Shown here: piece after piece, positions 1 to 6,977 of the stretch
Numbering within the stretch: the stretch's first letter is position 1
How the letters are laid out: each line of letters starts with the position of its first letter
Source of the DNA: a bacterium
GTDB lineage: Bacteria; Ratteibacteria; UBA8468; B48-G9; JAFGKM01
NCBI GenBank assembly: GCA_023230585.1
Contig: JALNXB010000065.1
Location: forward strand, 1-9,581
Direction of reading: 5' to 3'
Length of the DNA: 9,581 nucleotides
Program-made: the position numbers and the translations under genes
The notes under the pieces: model-generated
What the model saw: only the letters and a program-made list of their open reading frames with translations
Database searches by the model: none
Told to the model about the DNA's origin: nothing

Positions 1-123
1 AGCCTGTTAAGCCCTTCGGAGATGCTTTTTATGCAGAAGGGTGAGTTCTCAGAGTGCCCGATTGTTGTGTAGAAGGTGTATGCGCCGTAGTACCAGAGTG
101 AGTAGACACCCCATACTTTTTTA
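1..123 (-). repeat. Long inverted repeat, copy 1 (cut by the window edge)
   Basis: The reverse complement of this stretch matches 9330-9453 over about 120 bp, with roughly four substitutions and one A-run length difference. Read in the minus direction it starts TAAAAAAGTATGGGG, five G's after the pilP stop codon. It contains the inner stem arms CCCTTC/GAAGGG and one outer arm CTCAGAGT (48-55). The partner outer arm is cut by the left edge, with only its last two bases present, so the element continues outside the window. No transposase or intact reading frame is visible in it; every frame I read has stops. It is best called a dispersed intergenic repeat, possibly a non-autonomous element. Confidence 0.9.
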
Positions 124-128
124 CCCCC

Positions 129-767
129 TTATTGCAGTTCCAAATTTAAAGGGGTACTCTCCTCTTTAATTATAGGTTCCTTTACTGGAACATCTTCTAA
201 AATTGTATCTTCTTCCTCTATTTTTGCGTCTCTTAATTCTCTCAACTCTTTATCGTAAATATTGTACGTAAAGGTAGTATCACGGTAAGAGATTAAAATC
301 TTTTCAGAATCAATAATTTCTTTTACCAGATAATCCCCCAAATACTCTCCTTCTCTCTTTACTTCATTATTTATAATTACATAAGAGGACTTATCCCCTT
401 TAAGTATCCCTGTAACAACAAATTTAGGAGCTATTATACTCTCCCTTCCTGTAACAAGTATTGGCTTAATATTATTCTCAACACTTTGTTCTCTTTCTAA
501 ACGCTCCTCTCTTATTTTGAGAAGAGAAGTAAAAGGGTCCCTATTAAGTGGAGCACCTCTATGAGACACTCCAATAGAAAGGTCATCAAAATAATCTTTG
601 ATTTTATCTAAACTCTCTTCTATACTTGTAACAGTTACATCTTTCTTCTTAATTTTCTTCTTAGTAGATTTTTTACTGCTACTTGCAGCATCACCATTGC
701 TAACAATAAGAAAAACAGTAAGTAGCAACAAAAATAATCTATTTAGAAGTTTTAGAATCTGTATCAT
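129..767 (-). CDS. pilP: PilP-like periplasmic pilus assembly protein
   Basis: Probable PilP, the periplasmic protein linking the PilN/PilO inner-membrane complex to the outer-membrane secretin in T4P systems. The ATG start gives 212 residues. They comprise a hydrophobic N-terminal segment (about 6-23) followed by SNGDAASSSKK, a Lys/Ser-rich linker (about 29-43), and an NRDPF motif (about 75-79) typical of PilP just before the folded part. A beta-rich PilP/GspC-type domain (about 115-171) contains VVTGILKGD, YVIINNEVKREGEYLGDYLV and a strand ending in TFTYNI. An acidic, Pro-rich tail follows. There is no lipobox cysteine, unlike proteobacterial PilP lipoproteins, so it may be anchored by its N-terminal helix or cleaved by signal peptidase I. 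It is last in the cluster and overlaps pilO by 29 bp. Identity rests on fold pattern and position; sequence divergence is high. Confidence 0.75.
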   Translation of the reverse strand: MIQILKLLNRLFLLLLTVFLIVSNGDAASSSKKSTKKKIKKKDVTVTSIEESLDKIKDYFDDLSIGVSHRGAPLNRDPFTSLLKIREERLEREQSVENNIKPILVTGRESIIAPKFVVTGILKGDKSSYVIINNEVKREGEYLGDYLVKEIIDSEKILISYRDTTFTYNIYDKELRELRDAKIEEEDTILEDVPVKEPIIKEESTPLNLELQ

Positions 768-1317
768 TATCACCTTTTTTTAAACATAAAATTTTTAACT
801 CATAAATCGGTTCAATATTTTTACTTCCACCTTCAGATATAGATATACCCTCTATAACAAGAAAATTATCTCCAAATTCAAGTTCTTCAATAAACTTTAA
901 AAGATTGTTATAATGTCCAGTAAGTTTAACACTCCAAGAATAATATTGTTTCCTATCTCTCCTTCTGGTATCACTATCAAGCATAAATGTCTCAAAAAGA
1001 TGTAGGTTGTTCCGCTTTGCTACCAGAAAAATATAATTATAAAATACTAAACTTGAATCTGCCTCTGGGTCTGTATTTACCCACTCAAAATTGTTCTTCT
1101 GGAGCAACGCCTCTCTTATTGCAGTATTTATAGAGTTCAAAAAAGCAGGAGAACTTGTCATCTTCATATAGTCATACTCTATTTGAACCTTCTCTACTTT
1201 ATACTTATTTATAGTATCTTTTTGAGGGGAAAGAACCAATGTTCTAAATAGTGTCCCTACCAATATATAAGATAAGACCATCCATATAATATATTTTTTA
1301 ATTAGCCGTTTTAGCAT
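739..1317 (-). CDS. pilO: PilO-like inner-membrane pilus assembly protein
   Basis: Probable PilO, a bitopic inner-membrane protein that dimerises with PilN in the T4P alignment subcomplex. It has 192 residues. A basic N-terminus (MLKRLIKKY) precedes a single membrane helix (about 10-30), a helical stretch (about 35-75), and a ferredoxin-like alpha/beta domain (about 90-180) in which a WSVKLTGHYNNLLKFIEEL segment is the best PilO-like signature. Substrate is none; the role is structural. The gene starts inside pilN (20-bp overlap) with AAAAGG about 8 nt before the ATG. It overlaps pilP at its 3' end, so pilN, pilO and pilP are almost certainly one transcript with coupled translation. The short Asp/Ser/Lys-rich tail is unremarkable. 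The call relies on architecture, gene order and that one segment, since PilO proteins are poorly conserved. Confidence 0.8.
   Translation of the reverse strand: MLKRLIKKYIIWMVLSYILVGTLFRTLVLSPQKDTINKYKVEKVQIEYDYMKMTSSPAFLNSINTAIREALLQKNNFEWVNTDPEADSSLVFYNYIFLVAKRNNLHLFETFMLDSDTRRRDRKQYYSWSVKLTGHYNNLLKFIEELEFGDNFLVIEGISISEGGSKNIEPIYELKILCLKKGDNDTDSKTSK
765..775 (-). promoter_or_regulatory. Ribosome binding site that decides the pilP start
   Basis: Read on the minus strand, AGGTGATA precedes the ATG at 767-765. AGGTGAT pairs with the 16S rRNA 3' end. An in-frame GTG (773-771) would add two residues but lies inside this Shine-Dalgarno sequence, so the ATG is the better start. The site is inside the end of pilO, consistent with translational coupling. 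Confidence 0.65.
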
Positions 1318-1909
1318 CTTTGGTGCCTTTTTTTAACATTTCACATTTAAGATTAAAAGATACAATCTGGTTCTCTTCAGACCCTGATTTAGCAACTTTT
1401 TGTAATTTAACATTTTCAAAATAACCGCCTCGACTAAGGTTTCTTACAAACCTATCTATTGTTTCTCTTTCGTTTGCCATATCAGGTAACATATAACCTT
1501 CAATACTAATAACTCTTAGAGTTTTTGCACTACTCGGCATAGTAAAAGATAATCTACTCAACCATATACCATAAGGAACATTCCTCCCAATAAAACCAAT
1601 CTTATTTGTCCAAATAACCCTCTTTTCTTTTTCTGAAATAAAAAACGCCATAACCTCTAATAGTTTGTCGGTTGCTTCGCCTTTAGTTTTTATTTCTGTT
1701 ATAACCTCTTTCTCTTTATTCATCTTATCTTCTATCTTTCTTATATCAGATACAATCTTTCCTATCTGGACCTTATTACCTAAAAAAGTCATACCTAAAA
1801 CCATCAATATAAAGGCAAGCCCACCTAAATATATTATAAATAAGTTGGTTATAACCCTCCTATTTTTAAATTTTTCAAGCCGTTCCTTAAGAATATTAAG
1901 TTCTATCAT
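1298..1909 (-). CDS. pilN: PilN-like inner-membrane pilus assembly protein
   Basis: Probable PilN, which binds cytoplasmic PilM through its N-terminal peptide and pairs with PilO in the periplasm. It has 203 residues. The N-terminus MIELNILKERL corresponds to the short INLLP-type peptide that docks into PilM in characterised systems. A membrane helix follows at about 20-43, then a coiled-coil-like charged region (about 50-90) and an alpha/beta periplasmic domain (about 98-192) with a VPYGIWLSRLSF segment and an IEGYM strand typical of the PilN fold. The start codon overlaps the pilM stop as ATGA, and only a weak GAG stands upstream, so translation is probably coupled to pilM. The 3' end overlaps pilO by 20 bp. 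Identity is inferred from order, topology and the docking peptide. Confidence 0.82.
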   Translation of the reverse strand: MIELNILKERLEKFKNRRVITNLFIIYLGGLAFILMVLGMTFLGNKVQIGKIVSDIRKIEDKMNKEKEVITEIKTKGEATDKLLEVMAFFISEKEKRVIWTNKIGFIGRNVPYGIWLSRLSFTMPSSAKTLRVISIEGYMLPDMANERETIDRFVRNLSRGGYFENVKLQKVAKSGSEENQIVSFNLKCEMLKKGTKDAKTAN

Positions 1910-2916
1910 TGTAATTTTCTCAATATAAGCCCAAGTACAACAGAAAAACTTGTCCCGTCTTTTATTATATCTTCTGGGAAAGGTATTTTTGGGGATAACT
2001 CTTCAATAGGGTTCCATATACGGGCATCAATCTGTAAAGATTGTTGGAACATACCAACTATACCCGGCATTTTTACACCGCCCCCTGTTAAAAATAGTTC
2101 TTTGGGGGTCTTCTTTGTTCTTGCCTTAAAAAACTCTATACCTGTAACAACCTCTGACAACAACTCCTCCAAATCTTCCATAATGATACTTTTTATATCT
2201 TCAATATTTTCTTCTTTAGTCTTATAAATTTCGGCGAAATCGAGTTCAAAACCTTTCTTCTCAGCAATAATTTTTGTAATATGGCTTGCCCCAAAGGGGA
2301 TATCTCTAACAAGTATAAACCCATTATTTTCTGCAATAGCAAGGTTGGTCTTTTTACAACCGCAGTTGAGTATAAAGAGAGGGTCGGGCAAATCTTCTTT
2401 ATGTAAATACTTAAAAGAGTTTAGTATTGCAAATGAATCGTGGTCAACAACAAGGGGTTTAAGGCCGACCCTCTGTAAGGTTGTTACATAAAACTCACTC
2501 TTCTTTTTTGGATAACCAACAAAAAGAACAGTATTACTTTTATCTTTTCTTGGTATAAGCAGATAGTCATATTCAAGGTTATTAGTACCACCGGGGGTAA
2601 CCTGCATTATTTCCAGGTTTAAAGCTGGTCTAATTTCACTTAAGGGTAGGTTGGGTATATCAAAGTAGTGTATTATGGTGTTGGTACCACTTATGCTTGA
2701 TATGCAATGTTTGGCTTTAACACCATTTTTTTTTAAGGAAGTTTTTAAAGATTTAACAAAAGAATCCTGGTCCCTCTCAACCAGATCTTCTCTTATGTTT
2801 GTGATAGGGTTGGGGCAGGAGAAGATTTTTCTAATTGAAAGTTTCCCGTTTTTCTCATTTCCTTCTATTACCTTTATATAAGATGAACCAACATCTATCG
2901 CTGTTTTATATTTCAT
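1906..2916 (-). CDS. pilM: PilM, actin-like ATPase of the type IV pilus
   Basis: Cytoplasmic actin/FtsA-fold protein that joins PilN and organises the T4P base. It has 336 residues, close to the usual 350. Visible motifs are the phosphate-1 loop AIDVGSSYIKV (6-16), a phosphate-2 region FILNCGCKKTNLAI (181-194), and the adenosine motif LFLTGGGVKMPGI (274-286). The central 1C-like region holds YFDIPNLPLSEIRPALNLEI (84-103), the conserved stretch seen in PilM proteins. The phosphate-2 loop has Asn184 where actin-fold ATPases normally carry Asp, which may weaken hydrolysis. The ATG lies 94 nt after the pilin stop and 20 nt after a strong hairpin. There is no good Shine-Dalgarno sequence, so expression should be well below that of pilin. 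The stop overlaps the pilN start. Confidence 0.92.
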   Translation of the reverse strand: MKYKTAIDVGSSYIKVIEGNEKNGKLSIRKIFSCPNPITNIREDLVERDQDSFVKSLKTSLKKNGVKAKHCISSISGTNTIIHYFDIPNLPLSEIRPALNLEIMQVTPGGTNNLEYDYLLIPRKDKSNTVLFVGYPKKKSEFYVTTLQRVGLKPLVVDHDSFAILNSFKYLHKEDLPDPLFILNCGCKKTNLAIAENNGFILVRDIPFGASHITKIIAEKKGFELDFAEIYKTKEENIEDIKSIIMEDLEELLSEVVTGIEFFKARTKKTPKELFLTGGGVKMPGIVGMFQQSLQIDARIWNPIEELSPKIPFPEDIIKDGTSFSVVLGLILRKLQ

Positions 2917-2936
2917 ATTTTATTAGAACAGGAAAC

Positions 2937-2968
2937 ACTCAAAGGGCTGGTTATCCAGCCCTTTGAGT
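2937..2968 (-). terminator. Perfect 14-bp hairpin between pilin and pilM (partial terminator or RNA-stability element)
   Basis: ACTCAAAGGGCTGG and its exact complement CCAGCCCTTTGAGT flank a 4-nt loop. The hairpin is 42 nt after the pilin stop and 20 nt before pilM. The minus-strand sequence after it, GTTTCCTGTTCTAATAAAA, is T-rich but has no long T-run. It may therefore be a leaky terminator or a 3' stabiliser that lets pilin mRNA exceed pilMNOP mRNA. The structure is certain; its function is inferred. Confidence 0.75.
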
Positions 2969-3010
2969 ATTAAACTTCATATTTCAAACTACATAGTGTG
3001 CAACGCTCTA

Positions 3011-3442
3011 TTAATCACCATCTGGTTGTGTCGGTTGGAGACCATAATATTTAATAGTACCTTCCTGGTCTATAGAAACCTCTATATTTTCAGCGGTAGA
3101 GCCCTCAGCTCCTTTAGCAGTAGCCAAGAAACCAGCACCACCATTATTTGTAATTTCGACATCTTCCAATAAGAAATATTTGCTATCTGTTGTCTCAATA
3201 TTAAGTGCATCTGCTATATTGTCATCTTCACCTGGAATATAATATTCGTTTTCTTCAGAATAGTATACTCTTTGGGCAGACCTAATTGAGCCAACAAGTG
3301 CCGCACCTTCAGAAGCGATGGCTTTTCTTACCTGAGCCCTGTAAAGAGGCACCGATACAGCTGCAAGAATACCTACAATAATAACGACAACCATCAGCTC
3401 TATCAAGGTGAAACCCTTCTTACTCCTTAAAGCTTTTTTCAT
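3011..3442 (-). CDS. pilA: Major type IV pilin (class III signal peptide)
   Basis: Pilin subunit polymerised into the pilus fibre. It has 143 residues. The leader MKKALRSKKG is followed by FTLIELMVVVIIVGILAAVS, the classical prepilin site: cleavage after Gly10, N-methylated Phe11, and Glu15 (mature Glu5). The mature chain is about 133 residues. After the N-terminal helix (about 11-60), a small globular part contains YYSEENEYYIPGEDD and a beta region (about 88-135) ending in IKYYGL. The C-terminus is Pro/Asp-rich. No cysteine is present, so the usual C-terminal disulfide loop is missing. The AAGGAGG ribosome binding site is 5 nt before ATG and is the strongest in the minus-strand cluster, matching a need for high expression. 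It could instead be a GspG-like pseudopilin, but the pilMNOP context favours a T4P pilin. Confidence 0.93.
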   Translation of the reverse strand: MKKALRSKKGFTLIELMVVVIIVGILAAVSVPLYRAQVRKAIASEGAALVGSIRSAQRVYYSEENEYYIPGEDDNIADALNIETTDSKYFLLEDVEITNNGGAGFLATAKGAEGSTAENIEVSIDQEGTIKYYGLQPTQPDGD

Positions 3443-3577
3443 TATTCCTCCTTTTTTACAATTTTACTCCGTTGAACTTTTACCCAACTACTTTCTTAGT
3501 TGTTTTTTTGCACCTCCTTGTTTGCAAGTTGATTGTTATGAGTTGCTTTACTTCAAACTTTATAGGCGCCTATATTT
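3443..3577 (-). promoter_or_regulatory. Pilin 5' leader with Shine-Dalgarno sequences
   Basis: A leader of about 135 nt lies between the predicted start of transcription and the pilin ATG. It holds the AAGGAGG site used for pilin (about 3448-3454). A second, unused AAGGAGG (3513-3519) sits in the loop of a small TTGCA/TGCAA hairpin (3508-3527). A 6-bp CAACTA/TAGTTG hairpin follows (3485-3502). No known riboswitch consensus was recognised. Confidence 0.5.
3561..3574. promoter_or_regulatory. Perfect 14-bp palindrome at the pilin transcription start (candidate operator)
   Basis: TATAGGCGCCTATA is its own reverse complement and covers about +4 to +17 relative to the predicted pilin transcription start (3577). 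The position suits a repressor operator; alternatively it forms a 5-bp hairpin at the 5' end of the mRNA. The palindrome is certain, the role is inferred. Confidence 0.5.
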
Positions 3578-3583
3578 AGAAAG

Positions 3584-3612
3584 ATTATACCATTAAAGAA
3601 TGCTTTTGACAA
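3584..3612 (-). promoter_or_regulatory. Sigma-70-type promoter of the pilin gene
   Basis: On the minus strand, TTGTCA (3612-3607) is followed after exactly 17 nt by a perfect TATAAT (3589-3584). The predicted start is the A at about 3577. This would drive pilin and, by read-through of the downstream hairpin, pilMNOP independently of pilBC. Confidence 0.75.
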
Positions 3613-3619
3613 GAGCAAC

Positions 3620-4000
3620 TTTTTTTCCTTTTTGTTGAGTTGCGAGCCGTCCATTTGGTAATCCTAAACTTGTCTCAGGATCTCTAATGTATCTCGTATA
3701 ACAGGAGTAGTAAAAGCGTGATATTCCACCCCAACTCTCCTCTCCTCTGGGGGAGAGGATGTAGGTGAGGGGGTTATTTGTCTTTGTTGTTTTTGCGAGG
3801 AGCGTCTTAGCCCGAATGCTTTTTGAGGGATTGCGACGTGGCAATCCTCGTTTTTATCATTCTTCCCATTCCTTTCCGCCTTCGGCGAGATTGCCGCAGT
3901 CGTAAAACTCACTCCTTCGCAAAAACGGAATGGGGGGTAATAAAAACGTGACTCCGGAACAAGTCCCTCGGGAGTACTCGGGATAAACCGGAATGACAAA
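3620..4000. repeat. Mosaic of dispersed palindromic repeats between pilC and pilin
   Basis: This non-coding stretch is assembled from several repeat modules. One is an imperfect palindrome ATCCTAAACTTGTCTCAGGAT (3661-3681) of the common GATCCTGA...TCAGGAT type. A purine/pyrimidine block with CTCCTCTGGGGGAGAGGAT (about 3742-3760) is of a kind seen in many bacterial genomes. A GACGTGGCAATCCTCG module (3835-3850) recurs inverted at 7158-7173. GCAAAAACGGAATGGGGGG (3919-3937) recurs inverted near 9494-9513. A 50-bp palindromic unit lies at 3948-3997. Short open frames through the stretch match no family and cross the repeats, so I do not call a gene here. Confidence 0.7.
3948..3997. repeat. 50-bp palindromic repeat unit, possible pilBC terminator
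   Basis: GTGACTCCGG and CCGGAATGAC pair at 8 of 10 positions across a roughly 30-nt interior that includes GAGTACTC. The reverse complement of 3965-3997 aligns with 7130-7163 at most positions. On the minus strand the unit starts 15 nt after the pilC stop and is followed by CGTTTTTATT, so it could end the pilBC transcript. It is a repeat with certainty, a terminator only possibly. Confidence 0.6.
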
Positions 4001-4012
4001 AGGAAGGAACCA

Positions 4013-5239
4013 CTACCTTACAGCAGTTGCAAGGTTAAAAATAGGCATATATATAGCAAAGACAACTACCCCTACAATAGCGCCCAAACTTATAATTAAA
4101 AAGGGTTCAAGTATTGAAGCAAGAACATTTAGGGTAGCGTCAACTTCGTCTTGGAAAAATTTTGAGACTCTATATAACATCTCTTCAATCTTTCCAGTCT
4201 CTTCGCCAACTGTTACCATACGTACAAAAAGTATAGGGAATACACGATATTTTTTCATCTCAGTACCTAAAAGTGAACCTTCAATAACTCCTTCCCTAAT
4301 CTTGTCCATTGTCTGTTCTATCATAGCGTTTCCTGCTGTTTTGGCAACTATATCGAGTGCCAAAACAATTGTTACTCCGCCAGATAGTAGGGTAGCAAGA
4401 GAACTTGCTAATCGGGAAAAACTTACCTTTAACATAAGAGGTCCAAAGACAGGGAATTTTAATTTAAATGTATCTATCTTTAATCTACCCGTTGGGGTCT
4501 TATAAAAAAGGAATAGGGCTATTATTAAAAGAATTGCTCCACCCATTAGATAAGGAAATGTAGCAACAAGAAATTTGCTTACAGCCAAAATAAATAGAGT
4601 GAAAGCAGGAAGTTTAGCGCCAAAATCGCTAAAGATTTCTTGAAACTTTGGTAGCAGAAACAGGAATACAAACCCTATAACACCCAGAAAGAAGAGGGAT
4701 ACAACAAATGGGTAACTAACGGCTTGTTTAACTTTACTTATAAGTTCAAGTTGACCTTCAAGGTTGGCAGCAAGTTCTGCCAACACTTCGGCTATATTTC
4801 CGCTCTCTTCGCCTGCCTTTATTAGGGCAATATATATGGGAGGGAAAATTTTTGGGTATCTTGAGATTGCACCAGAAAGGTTGCTACCTTCTTGTATATC
4901 TTTTTTGATTTTTTGTAGTGCTGCAGAAAAATATCTGTTGGGTGTCTGGTAACTTAAATCGTCAAGAAGTTCCACAATAGCAACACCTGCATCAAGCATA
5001 GCGGCAGTCTGTCTGGTAAAGAGAGATAACTCTTTAAGGTTAACTCTGCCCCGTTTGGTACGTTCTTTCTCCCACCACGATAATCTTGAACTTCCACTCT
5101 GCCCGGCAAGATATATCTTTATAGGAAAAAGGTTCTGGCTCCTCAACCTTGTAACAACTATTAAACTTGAAGGCGCGTTTATAATTCCGTCAACCTTGTT
5201 TCCTTCTGAGTCGCGGGCAGTATACTGGTATTTTGGCAT
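4013..5239 (-). CDS. pilC: PilC, type IV pilus inner-membrane platform protein
   Basis: Polytopic inner-membrane protein of the PilC/GspF family that couples PilB ATP hydrolysis to pilin insertion. It has 408 residues, the normal length. The N-terminus MPKYQYTARDSEGNKVDGII is typical. Two homologous GspF domains follow (about 70-195 and 273-398), each with the hallmark acidic motif: AGEESGNIAEVL (142-153) and VGEETGKIEEML (344-355). Membrane helices are predicted at about 176-198, 212-246 (one long or two short segments) and 372-400. The gene begins only 3 nt after the pilB stop and has no clear Shine-Dalgarno sequence, which implies coupled translation. The stop is followed within 15 nt by a palindromic repeat and then the separate pilin promoter. 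No damage is visible. Confidence 0.96.
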   Translation of the reverse strand: MPKYQYTARDSEGNKVDGIINAPSSLIVVTRLRSQNLFPIKIYLAGQSGSSRLSWWEKERTKRGRVNLKELSLFTRQTAAMLDAGVAIVELLDDLSYQTPNRYFSAALQKIKKDIQEGSNLSGAISRYPKIFPPIYIALIKAGEESGNIAEVLAELAANLEGQLELISKVKQAVSYPFVVSLFFLGVIGFVFLFLLPKFQEIFSDFGAKLPAFTLFILAVSKFLVATFPYLMGGAILLIIALFLFYKTPTGRLKIDTFKLKFPVFGPLMLKVSFSRLASSLATLLSGGVTIVLALDIVAKTAGNAMIEQTMDKIREGVIEGSLLGTEMKKYRVFPILFVRMVTVGEETGKIEEMLYRVSKFFQDEVDATLNVLASILEPFLIISLGAIVGVVVFAIYMPIFNLATAVR

Positions 5240-5242
5240 AAT

Positions 5243-6919
5243 TTATATTGTAGTTTTGATAATCAGTTCTTCGGCTGATGTTATCCCATCAAGAACCTTT
5301 TTTAATGCAGCGTCTCTAAGTAATGGCATACCTTTCTTTTTGCATATAACACGTAATTCTTCTTCTTTTTTCCCTTCAATAATAGCTGTCCGTATATCTT
5401 TATCTACTTTTAATATTTCAAATATAGCTGTCCTGCCAAAATATCCTGAAAAAGAACAATCTTCGCATCCAACCCCTTTATAGATGGTATGCCTGCCTGT
5501 GTTTATACCTACCTTTTCAAGAAGTTTTTTCCCTTCTTTATCTTCTTCTTTACAGGTTAAACAGATTCTTCTAACCAACCTCTGAGAAATGATAAGGTCC
5601 ATAGCTTCTGCTATAAGGTATGTTGGCACACCCATAAAGTTGAACCTTGAAAGGGTAGATACTGTATCGTTGGTATGTATAGTTGATAATACAAGGTGAC
5701 CAGTTAAAGCGGCTTGTATCGCTATCTGTGCTGTCTCTAAATCTCTTATTTCTCCAACCATTATAATATCGGGGTCTTGCCTAAGGAAAGTTCTTAATAC
5801 AGCAGCAAAGGTAAGCCCTATTTTAGGTTTTATCTGGACCTGGTTAATACCCTCAATCTCGTATTCAACAGGGTCTTCAATAGTTATAATATTTTTGTCT
5901 GGAGTATTTATTGAACTTAACCCTGTGTATAGGGTGGTGGTCTTACCTGAACCTGTTGGACCTGTAACCATCAACATACCATAAGGTTTTCTTAATCCAT
6001 CCATATATGCAGTTTCTTCTTCTGTCTCAAACCCTGCATCTTTAAAAGATTTTACAAGGGATTGTCTATCAAGTAGCCTCATAACAATCTTCTCTCCGTG
6101 GATAGCGGGTAGGGTGGATACCCTTACATCTATCTCTCTTGTACCTGTCTTAATTTTTGTTCTACCGTCTTGTGGGAGCCGTCTTTCACCAATATCTAAA
6201 TTAGAAAGAATTTTTAGACGGGTAACAATACCTGTATAAGAACTTTTGGGTGGTGGACTGACTCTCTGTAAAATACCGTCAACCCTAAACCTAACTGAAA
6301 CCTTTGTTTCTTGTGGTTCTAAATGTATATCTGTTGCTCTCTTTTCTATTGCTTCAAGGAATAGAGAACTTACAAACTGAACAATAGGGACATCTTCAGA
6401 CGCTACCTTCAATTGTTGGACATCTATCTGCCCGTTCTCGTCTGTACCTAACGCTTCAAGTGCCGACGCTGTTTTTGATAGGTCAACTGAATCTGCATAA
6501 TATTTCTCTAAATAGTCTTTTATATCTTCAAGGTCTGCTTTGAGAACTTTTACACGAGAATCGGTCATCCTTGATACAGCGTCTATTGCTACAATATTTG
6601 TTGGGTCGTTCATTGCTATAACAAGCCGTTCATCTTCTTTTGCTATAGCGATAACATTGTATCTTTTGGCGATATTTTCAGGAATAAGCCGAACTATATC
6701 TGGCTTAATATTTCTTATAGATTGTAGGTTGACGGTTGCAGCTTTCTTCTGTTCTGTAAGACATTCAAGTATCTGTTCTTTTGTAACAATCTTTTTTTCA
6801 ACTAAAACTTCGCCCAGAAACCTGTTGTCTGTAATCTGTTGGATGAGAGCACTCTCAAGCTGCTCAGTGGTTATTAGCCCTTTCTCAAGAAGAATCTGCC
6901 CAAGCCCTTTTCTTTCCAT
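5243..6919 (-). CDS. pilB: PilB, type IV pilus assembly ATPase
   Basis: Cytoplasmic hexameric ATPase of the GspE/PilB family that powers pilus extension. It has 558 residues. The N-terminal region has two tandem MshEN-type units, about 4-28 (GLGQILLEKGLITTEQL) and 33-57 (RFLGEVLVEKKIVTKEQI), the kind that binds cyclic di-GMP in MshE. The N2 domain is at about 175-290. Walker A GPTGSGKTT is at 320-328, the Asp box TIEDPVE at 346-352, Walker B DPDIIMVGEIRD at 382-393, and the His box HLVLSTIHTND at 408-418. A tetracysteine zinc site is formed by C453, C456, C485 and C488. These favour extension ATPase (PilB) over retraction ATPase (PilT). The ATG is preceded by a weak GTGAG site. It heads the minus-strand cluster, with pilC directly after it. 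Confidence 0.97.
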   Translation of the reverse strand: MERKGLGQILLEKGLITTEQLESALIQQITDNRFLGEVLVEKKIVTKEQILECLTEQKKAATVNLQSIRNIKPDIVRLIPENIAKRYNVIAIAKEDERLVIAMNDPTNIVAIDAVSRMTDSRVKVLKADLEDIKDYLEKYYADSVDLSKTASALEALGTDENGQIDVQQLKVASEDVPIVQFVSSLFLEAIEKRATDIHLEPQETKVSVRFRVDGILQRVSPPPKSSYTGIVTRLKILSNLDIGERRLPQDGRTKIKTGTREIDVRVSTLPAIHGEKIVMRLLDRQSLVKSFKDAGFETEEETAYMDGLRKPYGMLMVTGPTGSGKTTTLYTGLSSINTPDKNIITIEDPVEYEIEGINQVQIKPKIGLTFAAVLRTFLRQDPDIIMVGEIRDLETAQIAIQAALTGHLVLSTIHTNDTVSTLSRFNFMGVPTYLIAEAMDLIISQRLVRRICLTCKEEDKEGKKLLEKVGINTGRHTIYKGVGCEDCSFSGYFGRTAIFEILKVDKDIRTAIIEGKKEEELRVICKKKGMPLLRDAALKKVLDGITSAEELIIKTTI

Positions 6920-6977
6920 TTGTTTTTCTCACTTTTTCTTACCAATATCCATTAATAAATACTTTATATATATGTAT

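Noticed and set aside
3443..3577. Possible c-di-GMP (GEMM) riboswitch in the pilin leader, suggested by two GCAAA stretches
   Set aside because: The paired helices and conserved core of GEMM could not be found; the similarity is limited to short A-rich words.
3593..3999. Two overlapping open frames on the minus strand between pilC and pilin (3593-3844 and 3664-3999)
   Set aside because: They run through palindromic repeat modules, have low-complexity composition, lack ribosome binding sites and resemble no protein family.
3993..4505. Plus-strand open frame opposite pilC
   Set aside because: It is antisense to a clearly conserved gene, with no ribosome binding site or recognisable domain.
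129..6919. Type II secretion system instead of type IV pilus
   Set aside because: The actin-like PilM as a separate gene, a single pilin, and the pilMNOP order favour T4P; no gspD, gspH-K or gspL-type fusion is present.
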